A DNA stretch of 50,458 bases from Monoraphidium neglectum (GCF_000611645.1 NW_014013608.1:15672-66129), one strand, 5' to 3'. Counted from the stretch's first letter, positions 32,045 through 49,337 are shown. Program-made: numbers and translations. Notes: generated by a model not told the origin, from the sequence alone.

Positions 32045-35000
32045 ATGCTGCTGAGCCAGCGAAGATGCCTGGCCTCGTCGTGTCAACCTTCAACACCAAA
32101 TCGCCGGAGCATTTGGTGGCGCGCCACCGCCCGACGAAACGCTGCCCCTCGCCGCTGTGCTGCCATCTCCAATGGCGAGCCAGTTGGCGCCTCTATCGAC
32201 GAGCCAGGCGGCCGCTCCAGCGGCCCAGGACCTCGCGAGGGGCCACCTGGGCAGCCCGCGAGCCAGCCGCAGCATGCAGGCACTAGCAATCCATCCGAGG
32301 CTGGTGAAACAGCCGCGTCGCCCCGCGCGGCGCCATTGGATGGCGATAGCGCGCATGCAGCAAGGCTGCAGGATCGCACCCGCGCCTTACGCGACGGCCT
32401 GCTGTCCCGCGGCCTGATAGGCAGCCGCGGCGCCGCCGTGCTCGACGCCTACGCCGACCTGCAGCGGCGCGCCAACAACCTGCATCTTGCCGGCTGCAGA
32501 GCTGCGGTCTTTGGCAGAGAGCTCGACCCCGAGTCAGCAGACGAGCTGCCCGCGGACAGCGGCGGCTGGCAGGGCTCAGAGCTTCCGCCACAGTCCGTGC
32601 GACGCTATGCCGCTCAGCTCGCCACAGGCGAGCTGAAGCCCGGCGCCACCTCCCTCCTCCCAGACCCCCTCCTGCTCTTTGCTGGGGACACCCTCGGGGC
32701 CCACGGCGCGGACTGGGACGACCCAGTCGCGGCCGCGGAGCGCCAGCAGCCCCTCTTGCTTTCAGCCCTGTGCGCCGCGCTCGGCGGCGCGGGCAGCCGG
32801 CCGATGGCGGCGCTGGAGGAGGTGCCAGATGGCTTCCTGTCTGCAGAGAGCATCAGGTCGTTTAGGTTTGAGGGGCGGGACCAGCTCTGCAGGCCTGATG
32901 GCCTTTGCCGCGCAGCAACCTGGATGATGTCATGTTTGGGTTGCGGCTCAGACGCTTGCATCCCCTCCAATGCAACGCCACGCGGCGGCACTGAGCTGCT
33001 GTTCATCGGCGGGTCCTGCATAATCCATCCACCAACAGCAGCTCCAAAAACCCCCAAGGCTGATGCCCCGTGTTGTTCAGGGCCCTGAACCTGAATGTAC
33101 CTTGCAACCTCCTATCAAACCATCCAGGGACGCCATGGTGTTGACGTTAAGACTGTGGGACAACTGGAAACTCCTGACCTCCCAGATGGGTCAATCACCC
33201 TTTGGGCGTGCACCGCAGCAGCATGTAGCGGCGGTCTGCGAATGGTCTGGCGAGCAGCCGGGCCTGGGCCCCCCGCTTTTGGAGCCCCTGGGATCTACCG
33301 CCCTGATGCATTTGCCCACAGCGCTGGCTGCAGAGTCCCTGGGAGCGACTGCGGCGCTGAGCTGGCAAAAGATGCTGATGCTGAGTCAAGCGAGCAGCCC
33401 CGCCGGCGGTGGCAGCGGCACGGGCGGCAACAAAGCTGTGGACGAGCGCGTTCGGCAGGTGTGCAGCTTCACTCTACCGGCCGCTGTTTAAGAATGCCCC
33501 ATCCTTCTCGAGGGCCATCCCCACCGCCTCGGCATTTAGTGCACCCATGTGGGGCCCCTCAGCTCGCCCTGGCCTGACTTGCTTGACCTCCGCCTGCCTG
33601 TCCGTCTTTCGAAAATCGAACATTCTGTTTGGCGTATGCACACGCACGCAGGTGGGCGCCGCCCTGGGCGACGCGGCGCTTGCTTCGCATACGGCAACAG
33701 GAAAACTGTGCACGACCACTGCTTGGGCTGAGTCCCAGGCGCTGGGCACCTTGCTGGCCGTTGAGCCATCGAGCCTCACGGCCGACGACCTGCAAGTGCG
33801 TCTGACGACACCCTCGGCCTGCTCCCATTCACTGCCTGCCCGCCGGCCCCCGCTTATTTGCCTGCGCCACGCTGGTCACCGCGGCCTGAGCTACCGCATT
33901 TGGCTACCTGGCTAGCTAGTGCCTTTGCAGCGTGAGGACGTTTGGACCCACACATGACATCCTTCGCACCTCAGGTCGTGGACCGGCTCGCGTCCCTCCT
34001 GGAGTCCCCGGGGCGCGCGAGCATCCGGCCTCGCGACTGGCGCTTGCTCTGCCCACCAAGCGTCAGCCACGCACAGGAGGGCTGCCCCCTGCTTGCGTTC
34101 GACACAGCCTGCGTGCTGGCGGAGCACAACCACCGGCGGGGCGACATTGAGACCGCCCTCACTTGGGCGATCCAAGGGATCTGGGACTGGCACAGACTCG
34201 CAGGCATGGGCCGTCTTGGGGGCAACCTCGACGTGAGCGCACCCGGGTTGACCGGCTGAGCACGTTTCGTCTGCTGTACAGCCTGGCGCCATCTGTTGCT
34301 GAAAAGTGGCCGGCTGACAAGTTTAAAAGTGTTGAAGGATGTCGCACACTCCTGCGCCTTGGGGTGCTTTGACCGGTGTGTCCATGGCGACTACCCATGG
34401 CTGGCGGCCCTGCAGGACCTGGAGGGGCGCGGCGCCTGACGCCCCTTCTTCTTCATGTGGCGCGACATGCTGGAGCTGGCAGGGGACGGCCACGACCCCC
34501 AAGACCTCTTAGCGGTCAACCAGGCGGTGTGGCTGTGCAGGTGAGTGTGTGCGTGTGTGTGCATGTGCGTGTGGTTGCGTGCACTTTTTTCTTGGTGTGT
34601 GCATGAGGTGATCGGGGGAGCGACGACGACAACACGCGATTACTGGTACAGAGAGAGACACGGCCTCGTCCCTGAAAGGACCAGATGGGCCCTTTGCTAA
34701 CCAAGTTCCAAATTGATATCTTGCAAGCAACCTCAAGAGATGTTTGCGTTGTCATGCCACTAAGGCGCTACCAGTGCCTGGTGCAGCGCTGCATGGTGCT
34801 GCAGCTTGAGGAGGCGGGTGCTGCGGCGCCCCAGGGCGGGGCACTCGGGGAGGTCGCCTGGATGGCCACGCTGTCGGCGGTGGAGGCGCGCTCCTGGCAC
34901 CCGGCGCTCCCCGGGGTGCGCGCATAGACGTGTTGCAAAACGGCAGGGTTTGGTTTTGGCAGCGTTGATGCTACATGGGTTGGGGCTGAGCGCGCCTGTA

Positions 35001-36536
35001 CCCTCTGCAACCCGAAGTTTGCACCAAAGTGCAAGGTATGTCGTTTCCCTTTCATATGTTTGTGACTCTAACCTGATCCCACATGCGGCGGGTGGCAACC
35101 CCTTTCAAAATGTGCAGGTCCCGGCCACTGCCGCGCCCTTCACGCGGTCCTCTCCCGCCTCGAGCACCATATTCTTGGCGGGCGGCCGCGGCTTAACCAT
35201 GGACGATAGTTTTGCACTGACCACCTACCTCAAGTTTCGCGATGACCGGGACAATCTGGGGCCCTGCGACGACCCCTGGTGGGCGGCACTGCCCCTGATT
35301 TGGCCTGTGCCATGGCAACGCAGGGGGCGTGTGCTTGTTTGGGGTTTAAACCTGAACTCTTGGCTGTCATAAGGGTAGCCCCTAAACTCTCAACCCTAGT
35401 ATGTTTCTGTTTCACACGTGCCTGTGTCAGGTGGCAGTACATCGCGGCTGAGGTGGACATTCAGCACTACAGCAGTGGCTGCAATTCAGGCTTGGCTGAC
35501 CGGCTGCTGCAGCCCACGTCTTTATCCTCACCCCTGTCGGCGGACAAGGCCAGCTGGGGGCGTGTGCGTATGGTTCGCTTGGGCAGAAGGTGGAGATGGC
35601 AAGCAATCCGCCCAAATGCTCGAGTTGGCGATCGTGCCCACGCACACATGGGCTGCGGCGCCGTCAGGGCGTGACTCCTTGAATATCCCGATCAGTCGCC
35701 GGCGGCCTGTGACAACCCCCGTGCTCGCCTGACGTCGCAGTTGTGTCCGGGTGACGCGAGCTCTTCTGGACGCCACCCTGCCGCAGTTCCTGCTTCACAC
35801 GTATGAGAATCTCCATTCATACGCCAAAGTTTCTGGCACAGATCTCCGCATCAAGTTTGCCCAGAGCATCGCCATGTCCATGCTGCCCATGCTTGTGTCG
35901 AGTCTGCGGGAACGTGCCCTCACCTGCCTCCATTTCGGCGTTTTTGAGGGCTGGTATTCGGCGCTCACTGAGACAGGGGCGAGTTTTGGCTTACTCCGGC
36001 CAACAATGGTGGCGTGCGCCGCGGTGGCCGCCGGAGGCCTGTCGGAGTGGGAAGCCCTCGGCCTGCGCTGTGCGGCGCTCTTCTATGGCAGTGCACTTGG
36101 CCCGTTAGACGAGGCCGCCGGCGACATTGAGGCTGCGGCCGCGGCTGTCGCGCAAGCTTCGCCCTCAATGACATTCGAGGCAGTCAAGAAGCATAAGATC
36201 TTGCTGGATAGCGCCGCAGTCCTGCTCGCGATCAAGGCACGCTTCTGCCCTGACGTGCTGCTGTCGCAATGCCCTTTGTCATCATCGCCTGCGGCTCGCC
36301 GCTTGTACGACAACATGCTGAACCCTGCAAAGGGCGCCCAGCTGGCAGCTGCTCTGGTGGGCTAGGTTGTTGAATTTAAAAGGCTGCTCTTTATCACTGA
36401 TGTTGGCACGAGTTCAATTAACGTGACCCAAAGGATTGTCATGTCTGCATGCATAATGCAACGCTGGGATTGATTGGTGGCGTGATGATGCGTGCCTTCA
36501 CAAACGCGTGCTTGCGCCAGCAATTTGAGCTTTTGC

Positions 36537-36600
36537 ATGTGCGCATGTGATGAGGGTACGCGCGCGTGCGATGCGTTCGTGCGCGCGTGCATGCGTGAGT
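36537..36600. repeat. Alternating CG/TG tract in intron 9 of copy C
   Basis: Short GTACGCGCGCGTGCG and GTGCGCGCGTGCATGCG runs in intron 9 (36357-36682), the same intron that carries such tracts in A and B. Confidence 0.75.
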
Positions 36601-36735
36601 CACCATACAACGTCCCACACGCCATCATGAATTGCCGCGCTGCGCCAAACTATGCACCCTCCACCCTCGGCTTCCTCACCAGGCCCTGTTCCGACGCTCC
36701 CCTGACACGCTCATCACCGGCACAGACGATGACGC

Positions 36736-39700
36736 ATGCCAGCTCTGTCTGCCGCGCCTGCGGAAGTCGGCGTTCGAATGGTGGATTGGGGAGCTCAGCA
36801 GCAAAGGCGACCGGCTTCCCTAGCACACCTCGCCCTGGCTTTTGGCGGCTTGGTTGGTCCCGCAGCCGGGGAGATCAGTCGCGAAGGCGGCAAACCCCAC
36901 GCGCTGCTTGTGCAGGAGCGCGAGCTGCTTGCAGAGGCGGTGGTGCAGCTGTGCAAGCTGCCAGGCGGGCTGAGCCACGCACTCCACTGCTTGCGCGAGC
37001 TGCCAGGGCCGCTGCCAGCGGCAGCTGTGGCGGCGGTGCTGCAGCGTGCGAGCGCAGACGGCGATGTGGGCAACATTTCCAGCGTATGCACTATTGTGGC
37101 AGCGTGGGAGTGCAAGCAAGCAGCTGTCCAGGCGGCGGCCACCTTGGACCGGCTCGCCCGCCGCCTGCGGCAGCAGCTCCAGCAGCAGCAGCCGCAGCAG
37201 CAGCAGGGCCAGCAGCAGCACGAGCACACACAGCCGCCAGAAAGCCTTGCAAAGCAACTCACGGCGGCATATCTGCTGCTTGCCGCCGCACCAAGCCCAG
37301 CCGCAGCCTGCGCTCTCCTGCAGGCAGCGCCGTCGGCGCTGACATCGGCACGGCTGCTGCGCCTGGCGTGCGGTGACGGTCCCGTCCTTGCTGCCGGGCC
37401 CATGGCAGAGGCCTTGATCCGCACGGCCTGCGACCTGGGCCGGCTGCCGCTGGCCGTTCTCCTGCTGCGCATGGCGTGGGGAAGTGGCGCGCTCGATCGG
37501 ACCGCTTGCGGCCGCGCCTTGGGCGACCTGGCGGCTTGTGTTGCGCTGCTGCCGCCCGGCCCACAGCGCACACAGTGGGCCTTGGGCCTGCTGCAGCTGG
37601 CGCGCACTGGGAAGCTGCCATCTGGCCTGGGTGGCGGCGACGCAGGCGCGGCTGGACAGGCCCGGCTGCAGCGAAGGCGGCCGTTGCCAGGCGTTCCTGT
37701 GGCGCTTCCGGCCACTGGAGCGGCTGGCCTGGTGCAGGTGCTGGCGGGCTCCATTTCTGTCACAGATGCAGAGTTGATAGCGGCGTTTGAGTTTTGCACG
37801 AGCATCAGCAGCGGCGGCCTGCCCCTGAGCACAGTGGGAATGGAGAGCCTCAAAGCTTTTGTGGCGGCGTATGTGGTGCAGGGGGACCATTGGGCCGCAT
37901 GGCAGCTGGTGCAAGAGGCAAGCGGCAGCGGGCCCGGTGGTGGCGCGGATGCGCATGCCAGCCTGCTTCAGGCGCTGGTGACCTCGTGGGAGGGGCTTCC
38001 GGCTGAGCAGCTGCCTGCTCCTGTGCTGCGTGCGGCGGCCGAGGCAGCTGCGACAGAGGGCTCTGCGCAAACGGCAGGACGCGTGCTCAGCCTGCTAGCT
38101 GCGGCCCAAGGCACCAGCGTTGCGGCGGCGACGCTGTCTCTAGGCAACGCTGCCGTTACGGCGCACCTGTTGTCGCTGCTCAAGACAGGCTCCACGAAGC
38201 CTGCCGCGGCGCTGGAGGCAGCAGCAGATTTGGCAGAGGCAGCCGTTGCTGCTGGTCAGAGGCTGCCGCACGGCACATGGGCGCAAGTGCTCGAGCATGT
38301 TGGAGGTGGAGCTGGCTTCATCAGCAGCACAGCAGGCGCGCAGCTGGCGCTGCTGGCACAGGAGCAGCTGCTGTCGCAAGCGGCCGCTGCGTTTGAGGCG
38401 GCAGAGCGCAGCTGTGCAAATGAGACGGGCCGCGTGCTGACCGGCCAGCGGCTTGTAGAGGTGCTGCTGGCCGCTCTGACGTCACCACTGCTGTCCGGAG
38501 GCAACGTCTTGGCAGAGCGTCGTGCCGCGGAAGCTGCCACAGCAGCCGCTGGCGCAAAACCAGAGGTCCAGCAGCAGCTGGCAGGCGGTTGGGCAGCAGC
38601 TGCGCGGCGCGCTAGCGAGCTGTGGGCACGCCTTGCGGTTGCCTGCGCCGAGGCAGCCCAGGAGTCTCCAGAATTGCCGGGGCACTGGCTGCAGTTCCCG
38701 CCCGGCTGCCGGCGGGAGGACGAGGCGGCGGCGCGGCGGCTGGCTGTGCGGCTGTGCGCGTCTGTGGGGCTGTCGGAGGCGGCGGTTCAAATGTACCAGG
38801 AGTTCCGGCAGGCGGGCGGGCAGCCTGAACTGGAAGGGGGCCTGCTGGAGGCGGCGCTGGCGGCGGCGCACGATGCGGGGGCGGAGGTGTCAACCGGATC
38901 TGCAGGTGGGCATGGAGGTTTTGCATGCGCTCAGGGCCATGCGACTGCGTCGGCTTGTTTGGGATGGGCTTCCTGGGCTCGTCATGTGTGGGCGCTGCAA
39001 CCACAGCAGCAGCCACTGCAGCAGCCATCTCGCCTCACTTTGTGGGGTGGACTGACAGTGCAGCCTGTTCGCTGTGTCCTGCATGTGTCCCCCTTCTCGG
39101 CAGACCCATGAACATCTCCACTCATTGCTACACACGCATATTCTTATTGCACATGCACATGTGCCCGTCCAAACTTACCGTCGCCCTTTGCCCCTCGCCC
39201 CCCACCACGCAGCTCCCGCCGCCATCATGCGCACAGCTCAGTCCCTCTGCCCCACCGGCACCACCTGGGTGCCCAAAGACCCCACCGCATGGCGTGCATT
39301 CTTCGCCACGCTTGCCAGCAGCGCAGCCCACAGTGCCAACGGGGGCGAGTGCGACGCGGCCGCGGCGGCAGTGGGGGCGGTGGAGGCGCTGCTGCTTGAC
39401 AGCGACGCCCTGTGGTCAGCGGGGGGCCAGGTGGCTGCCCTGCCTCTAGAGGCGGTCGCAGAGGGGCTGGGCGCGCTCGTGCCATGGGCGCCCAGCGCAC
39501 CAGTGGGCGCGGCGGCCGCTGCTCGGCGGCTGCTGACCACATGCGAGCTGCGGGGCGGGCAGCAGCAGCAGCTTCAGGCTCCTCCAGCTGCTCATCGCGG
39601 CGGCTCGCCAGGCGGCAGCGGCAAACGCAGGGGTGCAGCTGCTTCATCGCACTCGTCCCGTGCGGCAGGCATCACCGCCTTGCGGCCTGCTCTGCCCGAC

Positions 39701-39847
39701 GCTGATGGCGGCATCTACTCGGCAGCTGCCGCCGTGCTGGCTGCAGCCGGCGATCTGGCTGGAGCTGTCATGATGCTCGCGCCGCTCATCTCTGGTGCCA
39801 AGGGGCATGCAGCTTTATGCGGCGACAGTAGTGGCTCTTCCAATGCT

Positions 39848-39912
<65 letters not shown>

Positions 39913-39935
39913 GCAGCGGCAGCGGCAGCGGCAGC

Positions 39936-39971
<36 letters not shown>

Positions 39972-40576
39972 TGGGCGCTGAGCTGCTATGCCTGCTGCCT
40001 CCAGGCCGCCGCGCTGCGGCTGCGGCGCCGGTCCTGCACCTGCTCGCTGCGGGGGGCGTGGGTGCGGTCACGTCACCTGCCCTGGTGGAGGCGCTAACTG
40101 GGGAGAACCTGGTGAGATGAGGGCGCTGCCGGGGTGCAGGGGGCTCTCAAACACATGCCATCCAAGGGCAGTTGCAGCAGCAATGTGAGTGTGATTGCCT
40201 GTTGTGCCCGGGGGCTTCAGCACTTTTGGGGCTCACTTTCACAACCACCCCTTGCAACGATGCAACCCATGCGGTAACTTGCAAATCAGCCATATCCAAG
40301 AATTGCCCCACCACTGTCCCAAACTCATCCCCTCAGGATGATGCAGCTGAGGCTGACCTGGTGGAGGCGTTTGGGGACACCTTCGTGGAGGATCTGATGG
40401 TGGCCGCGTTTGAGGGCCTGCCCGCGCTTGGCTGCGGCAACACGGGCTCTGCGCAGGACGCTGGTGTGACGGGCGGCCTGGCACTGCTTGCGAGACATGC
40501 CGGGGCCGCGGGCGGCGACGAGGGCGGCGGCTGCGATGCAGCCCTGCGGGCCCTGCTGCGTGCTATTGCAAGCTGA
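36736..40576 (+). CDS. Possible separate C-terminal protein from copy C (1,102 aa)
   Basis: An ATG at 36736 (MPALSAAPAEVGVRM) lies in the frame that is homologous to exon 10 of A and B after the 1-nt deletion. Read as 36736-38905, 39213-40111 and 40337-40576 it gives 3,309 nt with no stop before TGA 40576, all phases intact. It contains the helical array with LHCLRELPGPLPAAAVAAVL, the Q-rich insert, the PPR-like hairpins and a 41-codon Gln/Arg tract, but no transit peptide. Whether it is transcribed or translated on its own is unknown; it may just be the readable remainder of a pseudogene. Confidence 0.35.
39848..39970 (+). repeat. CAG tract with five CGG codons, copy C exon 11
   Basis: 41 codons: 21 CAG, then five alternations of CGG and CAG, then more CAG, encoding polyGln with a Gln-Arg repeat. 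About twice as long as the tract in A or B. Confidence 0.95.
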
Positions 40577-41384
40577 CGCACCGAGGTGGTGCTGTGCGAA
40601 GCTGGTGCAGTGTCAAGCTGGTGGTGTCAATAAGAGTGTTTTAGTTGAGTTGGCGGCGTGCCGCGGATGCTGCTGTAGCGAGTCAATTGGAGTGAGTCAA
40701 TTGGTCAATTCTGCGTAAGTGCTGCTTTCGGGGCCTGGCTGTCTGCCCCCTGGCAGAGCAGATGCAGGCGCCGCCGCACCGCCAATACATGTATAGGTAC
40801 ATTACCCACTTTGCCCCATTATTCTCACGCTTCACTGCTGCCTGCACAAAGCGTTGGGGCCTTGCTCCGCACTCCACACTTCACCGGCCATGCCCCGCCC
40901 GCTGGGTTGCCAGATTTGAGCTCACATAGCCAAGCACCTTCGACACAGAGTGCCAGGGTGCGCATTGCAGAGCCGCTCGCATGACTGACGACGCATGCAC
41001 GTTTCAACTTGCATTTGGTCTGCTGTGCCGCTGTGGGGAATGCACTTAGTGCAGCTCAAACGATGCGCCTCATGCATTTTCACAGGTTACACAGCCAGAG
41101 AGGGACCCACACAAGTGAGAATAGGGTACTGTAGATGACATGTAAGAAGCATTTGCATTGTGTCCAGGAGGGAGCGGGCTGCTCCACCACAACCGGTCAG
41201 CGCTTGTTCCAGCGCCGCCATCCCACGTGGGCCTCGGCAGACCACCAGGCACCAGCCGCAGCCGCAGCGCCGCCCAAACAACACGTTGGCAGCAGCTGCA
41301 ACATGAGCCGCCAAGGCCGCTGGATCGCGCGCCCTCTCAGCCGGCGGTTCGAGATTGAGGGGGAGCGGGGGGAGGGGAGACATC
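40577..41384. other. Convergent intergenic region between copy C and the helicase
   Basis: 808 bases holding the 3' ends of two convergent genes. A short direct repeat, GAGTCAATTGG (about 40678-40703), occurs twice. TGTAA occurs on the plus strand at about 41138-41142 and on the minus strand at 41091-41087. No coding gene recognised. Confidence 0.5.
41087..41091 (-). terminator. Candidate TGTAA poly(A) signal of the helicase gene
   Basis: TGTAA on the minus strand about 295 bases beyond the helicase stop codon. TGTAA is the usual polyadenylation signal of chlorophyte nuclear genes; a match this short can be chance. Confidence 0.4.
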
Positions 41385-46825
<5,441 letters not shown>

Positions 46826-47467
46826 CAGCAACGCACTTCAGCACTGGACGAGCGCAGTGGTCGCGGCCGCGCCAACGCCGTGTGCCCGCCGCTGCCGTAT
46901 CAAGCTAGATCTGCGGCTTGGGTAATGTCCAATTGTGTCAGCGTCACCAGGGCCATTTTGCACTCGTATGCAAGGACCTGGAAGTGATCACAGATTTTGT
47001 GTGAGTCCCAGCGCTTGTACAAAGGAACCAAGGCCGATCAATGTATCCTTTGACTACTCTCAATGTAGGAAACTTTTTTGATCCAACTAAGTCTGAGCCA
47101 GCTCTTACGATCTGTAGCGCAGTGCCATTGGGCTAGGCCCCGACGTTTTCGCCCTTGGATCTCCTGATAGTATTGCTCACTTCCAGACCAACAGTACTAC
47201 TAGAACGTGCCGACCCCAGCATCGGTAAACAGCTGAGCCAACCTGCACCAGCAGCGTCACAACCGAACGCCGCCGCGCTCGCGCTTCTGCTCAGACAGGC
47301 TCAAGCAGCATTGGAACGCTCAGCAGCGGAGCAACAGCGACCGCCGAGCTCAAGGTCAGCAGCAGCTGGTCGCTTGCGGGCACCACCAAACTGCCAGGTA
47401 GCAGCGACCTCGGCAGCGCGCAGCTGCGGCGGCGCGAGCGCCCTCACGGGCGGCGGCGGCGGCGGCC
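46826..47467. promoter_or_regulatory. Shared upstream region of the divergent helicase and signal-peptidase genes
   Basis: 642 bases between two divergent start codons, so it must carry both promoters and 5' untranslated regions. The middle (46980-47190) is clearly more AT-rich than the rest of the window. No specific motif is claimed. Confidence 0.5.
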
Positions 47468-48355
47468 ATGCACAACTTCTGGGCCCGCATCAACGCGGTG
47501 CTGACCTTCTTCGGCACCGTAGCCGCGGCGCTGTGCGTGCTCGTCACGCTGACGGACTATGTCCACCAGAGCAACCCCCAGATCAGCCTGCAGCTGAAGG
47601 GCGTCAAGCGCCTGGCCCCCTTCCGCTCGAAGAACGACCAGGCGGTGCTGTCCATGGCGCTCGACGCCGACCTGCGCAGCGCGTTCAGCTGGAACACGAA
47701 GCAGCTGTTTGTGTTTGTGCAGGCCGAGTATGAGACTGCCGAGGTGCGCTTGCTTGCTGCGGGGGAGGGGGATGACTGGTGGGGGCCAGGTGTGGGGAGA
47801 CAGGGCATGGTGGGCTCCAGTGCGGTGGTGCGGTCTGCATGTTGTAGCGCGCGGCGAGCAGGCTGCAGGCTGTGCTCCCCAGAAGCACGGGTCGCATACA
47901 GGTTGGGAGGGTTGAGGCGGCGGCCCCTGCTGTGAGGGCCGCACTCTGCGCGGCGCAGCAAGTGCAGCGGGCGTGTTGCAGCACCAGCACCGGCCTTGTG
48001 CCCCGCTGCGCCGCCATCCCCCTCAAACCATGCCGTCACCCATGCGCACACCCCCTCTCCACCCCCCCCACCCCATCGTGGACACGCTCCCTCGGCGCGC
48101 CGCAACCTCGGACGCCCGCAGAACAAGATCAACCAGGTCGTGCTGTGGGACAAGATCGTGCGGTCCAAGGACGAGGCCGTGATCAAGGCCCCCGGCCTGA
48201 AGCACAAGTACGCCCTCATAGACCGCGGCCAGTCGCTGCGCGGGACGCCCCTGACGCTCTCCCTCGTCTGGAATGTGATGCCCAAGGTCGGCGCGCTCTT
48301 CCAGCAGTCAAGATCGTTTCCCGTGGGAAGCCTGCCGGAAGAATACGTGTACTGA
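47468..48355 (+). CDS. SPCS3: Signal peptidase complex subunit 3 (SPC22/23), two exons, 169 aa
   Basis: Exons 47468-47743 and 48122-48355 join in phase 0 (510 nt with TGA). The product has the SPC22/23 layout: a short cytosolic N-terminus (MHNFWARINAVLTFFGTVAA), one signal-anchor helix at about residues 8-27, then a lumenal beta-rich domain. Family marks are the N-terminal FWARIN, DLRSAFSWNTKQLFVF, NKINQVVLWDKIV and SLVWNVMPKVGAL. The length equals the plant and animal protein (167-180 aa). It acts in the ER membrane, where it supports the catalytic SEC11 subunit in removing signal peptides. The 378-base intron ends in a C-rich tract before CGCAG. The start is the first ATG of the conserved N-terminus. 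Confidence 0.95.
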
Positions 48356-49337
48356 TGGGTGACGCGGGGGCCGCGCGGAGGGGCGAGGGGGTCGGCACAG
48401 GCTGCGAGCCCGGCGGTGCTGGCGACGGCTCGGCAGGCCCCGCATCGGCGCGGGCATGGCGGCCTTGCATCGTGTGGTGCGTGCGCCAGGGATGGCGCGA
48501 TCTAGGTGTTAATATTCGACTGATGATTTGGCGATCAGGGCATGATGCTTCTGGGGGATGTGCGGTTGGCCCCTGGCTGCTGGCCCATTCGCGGCTGCCG
48601 TCAAGGGTGACTAGACACGAGCAAAAGCCGCGGGCAGTTTGGACCGAGACTGCTAGCGTGCGGTGAAAAAGACCCGGTCCAAACGCAAGCAAGTGTTCTG
48701 GCGGGGCGATGCCTCAGATGCGCTGCGCAAGAACGGGGCACGCGTGTCGAGTGCGGGGAAGCCTGCCCCATCCTGATTCTGGCGCTGTGTCGCAGCAGGG
48801 TGGGTGGGAGGGTGGGAGAAGCGAGCGAGAGATCCTGACGGCGGGACAGTGCCAGCAAATGGGCCCGCCGTGAATTGAACGAGGGGCAGTTGATGCTTTC
48901 ACAGGCGCGGCGCAGAGGCTGCCCTCGTGGCAGGGCCGGTGCGCTGTGCTAATCAGCAGCTTGGGCTTGCGACCGCGTCCGCAGTGACGTCGATGGTGTC
49001 ACCCGGGTTCGCCCCTGCACAGGCGGGGCCACGCTGGTAAGAGCTGTGAATTGCGTGTAAACGTTCAATTGCTCGTGCTGGCAAGATCGCCCAGAGTCCT
49101 CATTTACCGAGGCGTCTTCCAGCTACCTTGCCGTTCCGCATGGTCGGCCCACCCCAACGCGTGTGATCGGTTTGTTCTTGCGAACGCACGTTGTAGTCGA
49201 GTGTTTGTTAGACCTTAGTGATCGTCTGTTCGGTTGCGTGAGGCCTCCCCCAGGCCCTCCAGCACTGATTTGTCTCCCTGGGACAGCATCGGGAGCTTCT
49301 GCACAGCCTGCGGGCCAGATCGTCGTCTAAAGGATTG
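48356..49337. other. Intergenic region between SPCS3 and the right-edge gene
   Basis: 982 bases. It holds the SPCS3 3' region (a TGTAA at about 49055, rather far from the stop) and the promoter of the next gene. No coding exon or tRNA recognised. Confidence 0.5.

Larger units (their letters stand above)
31514..40576 (+). repeat. Tandem unit C (gene plus 5' flank)
   Basis: Third unit. The 5' flank clearly matches A and B. Homology beyond the stop codon at 40576 is not obvious, so the array probably ends near here. Confidence 0.75.
32045..40576 (+). pseudogene. Array gene, copy C: diverged copy with three coding lesions
   Basis: Homologous exons: 32045-32856, 33128-33458, 33652-33795, 33975-34232, 34416-34540, 34765-34915, 35118-35278, 35431-35553, 35741-36356, 36683-38905, 39213-40111, 40337-40576. 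Positions and phases match A and B. Lesions: TGA at 34437-34439 in exon 5, where A and B have TGC (Cys); 10 extra bases (35554-35563) at the exon 8 donor, so that using the following GTGCGT shifts the frame; and one base missing in exon 10 near 36816-36850, giving TAG at 36821. Exons 1-9 are clearly more diverged from A and B than A is from B, but from about 38690 onward C is very similar to the others. Long open frames remain in exons 1, 9, 10 and 11, so decay may be recent, or splicing may differ from the model. Confidence 0.65.

Noticed and set aside
41340..41360. tRNA B-box-like GGTTCGAGATT
   Set aside because: No A-box or cloverleaf around it; it lies in the 3' region of the helicase gene.
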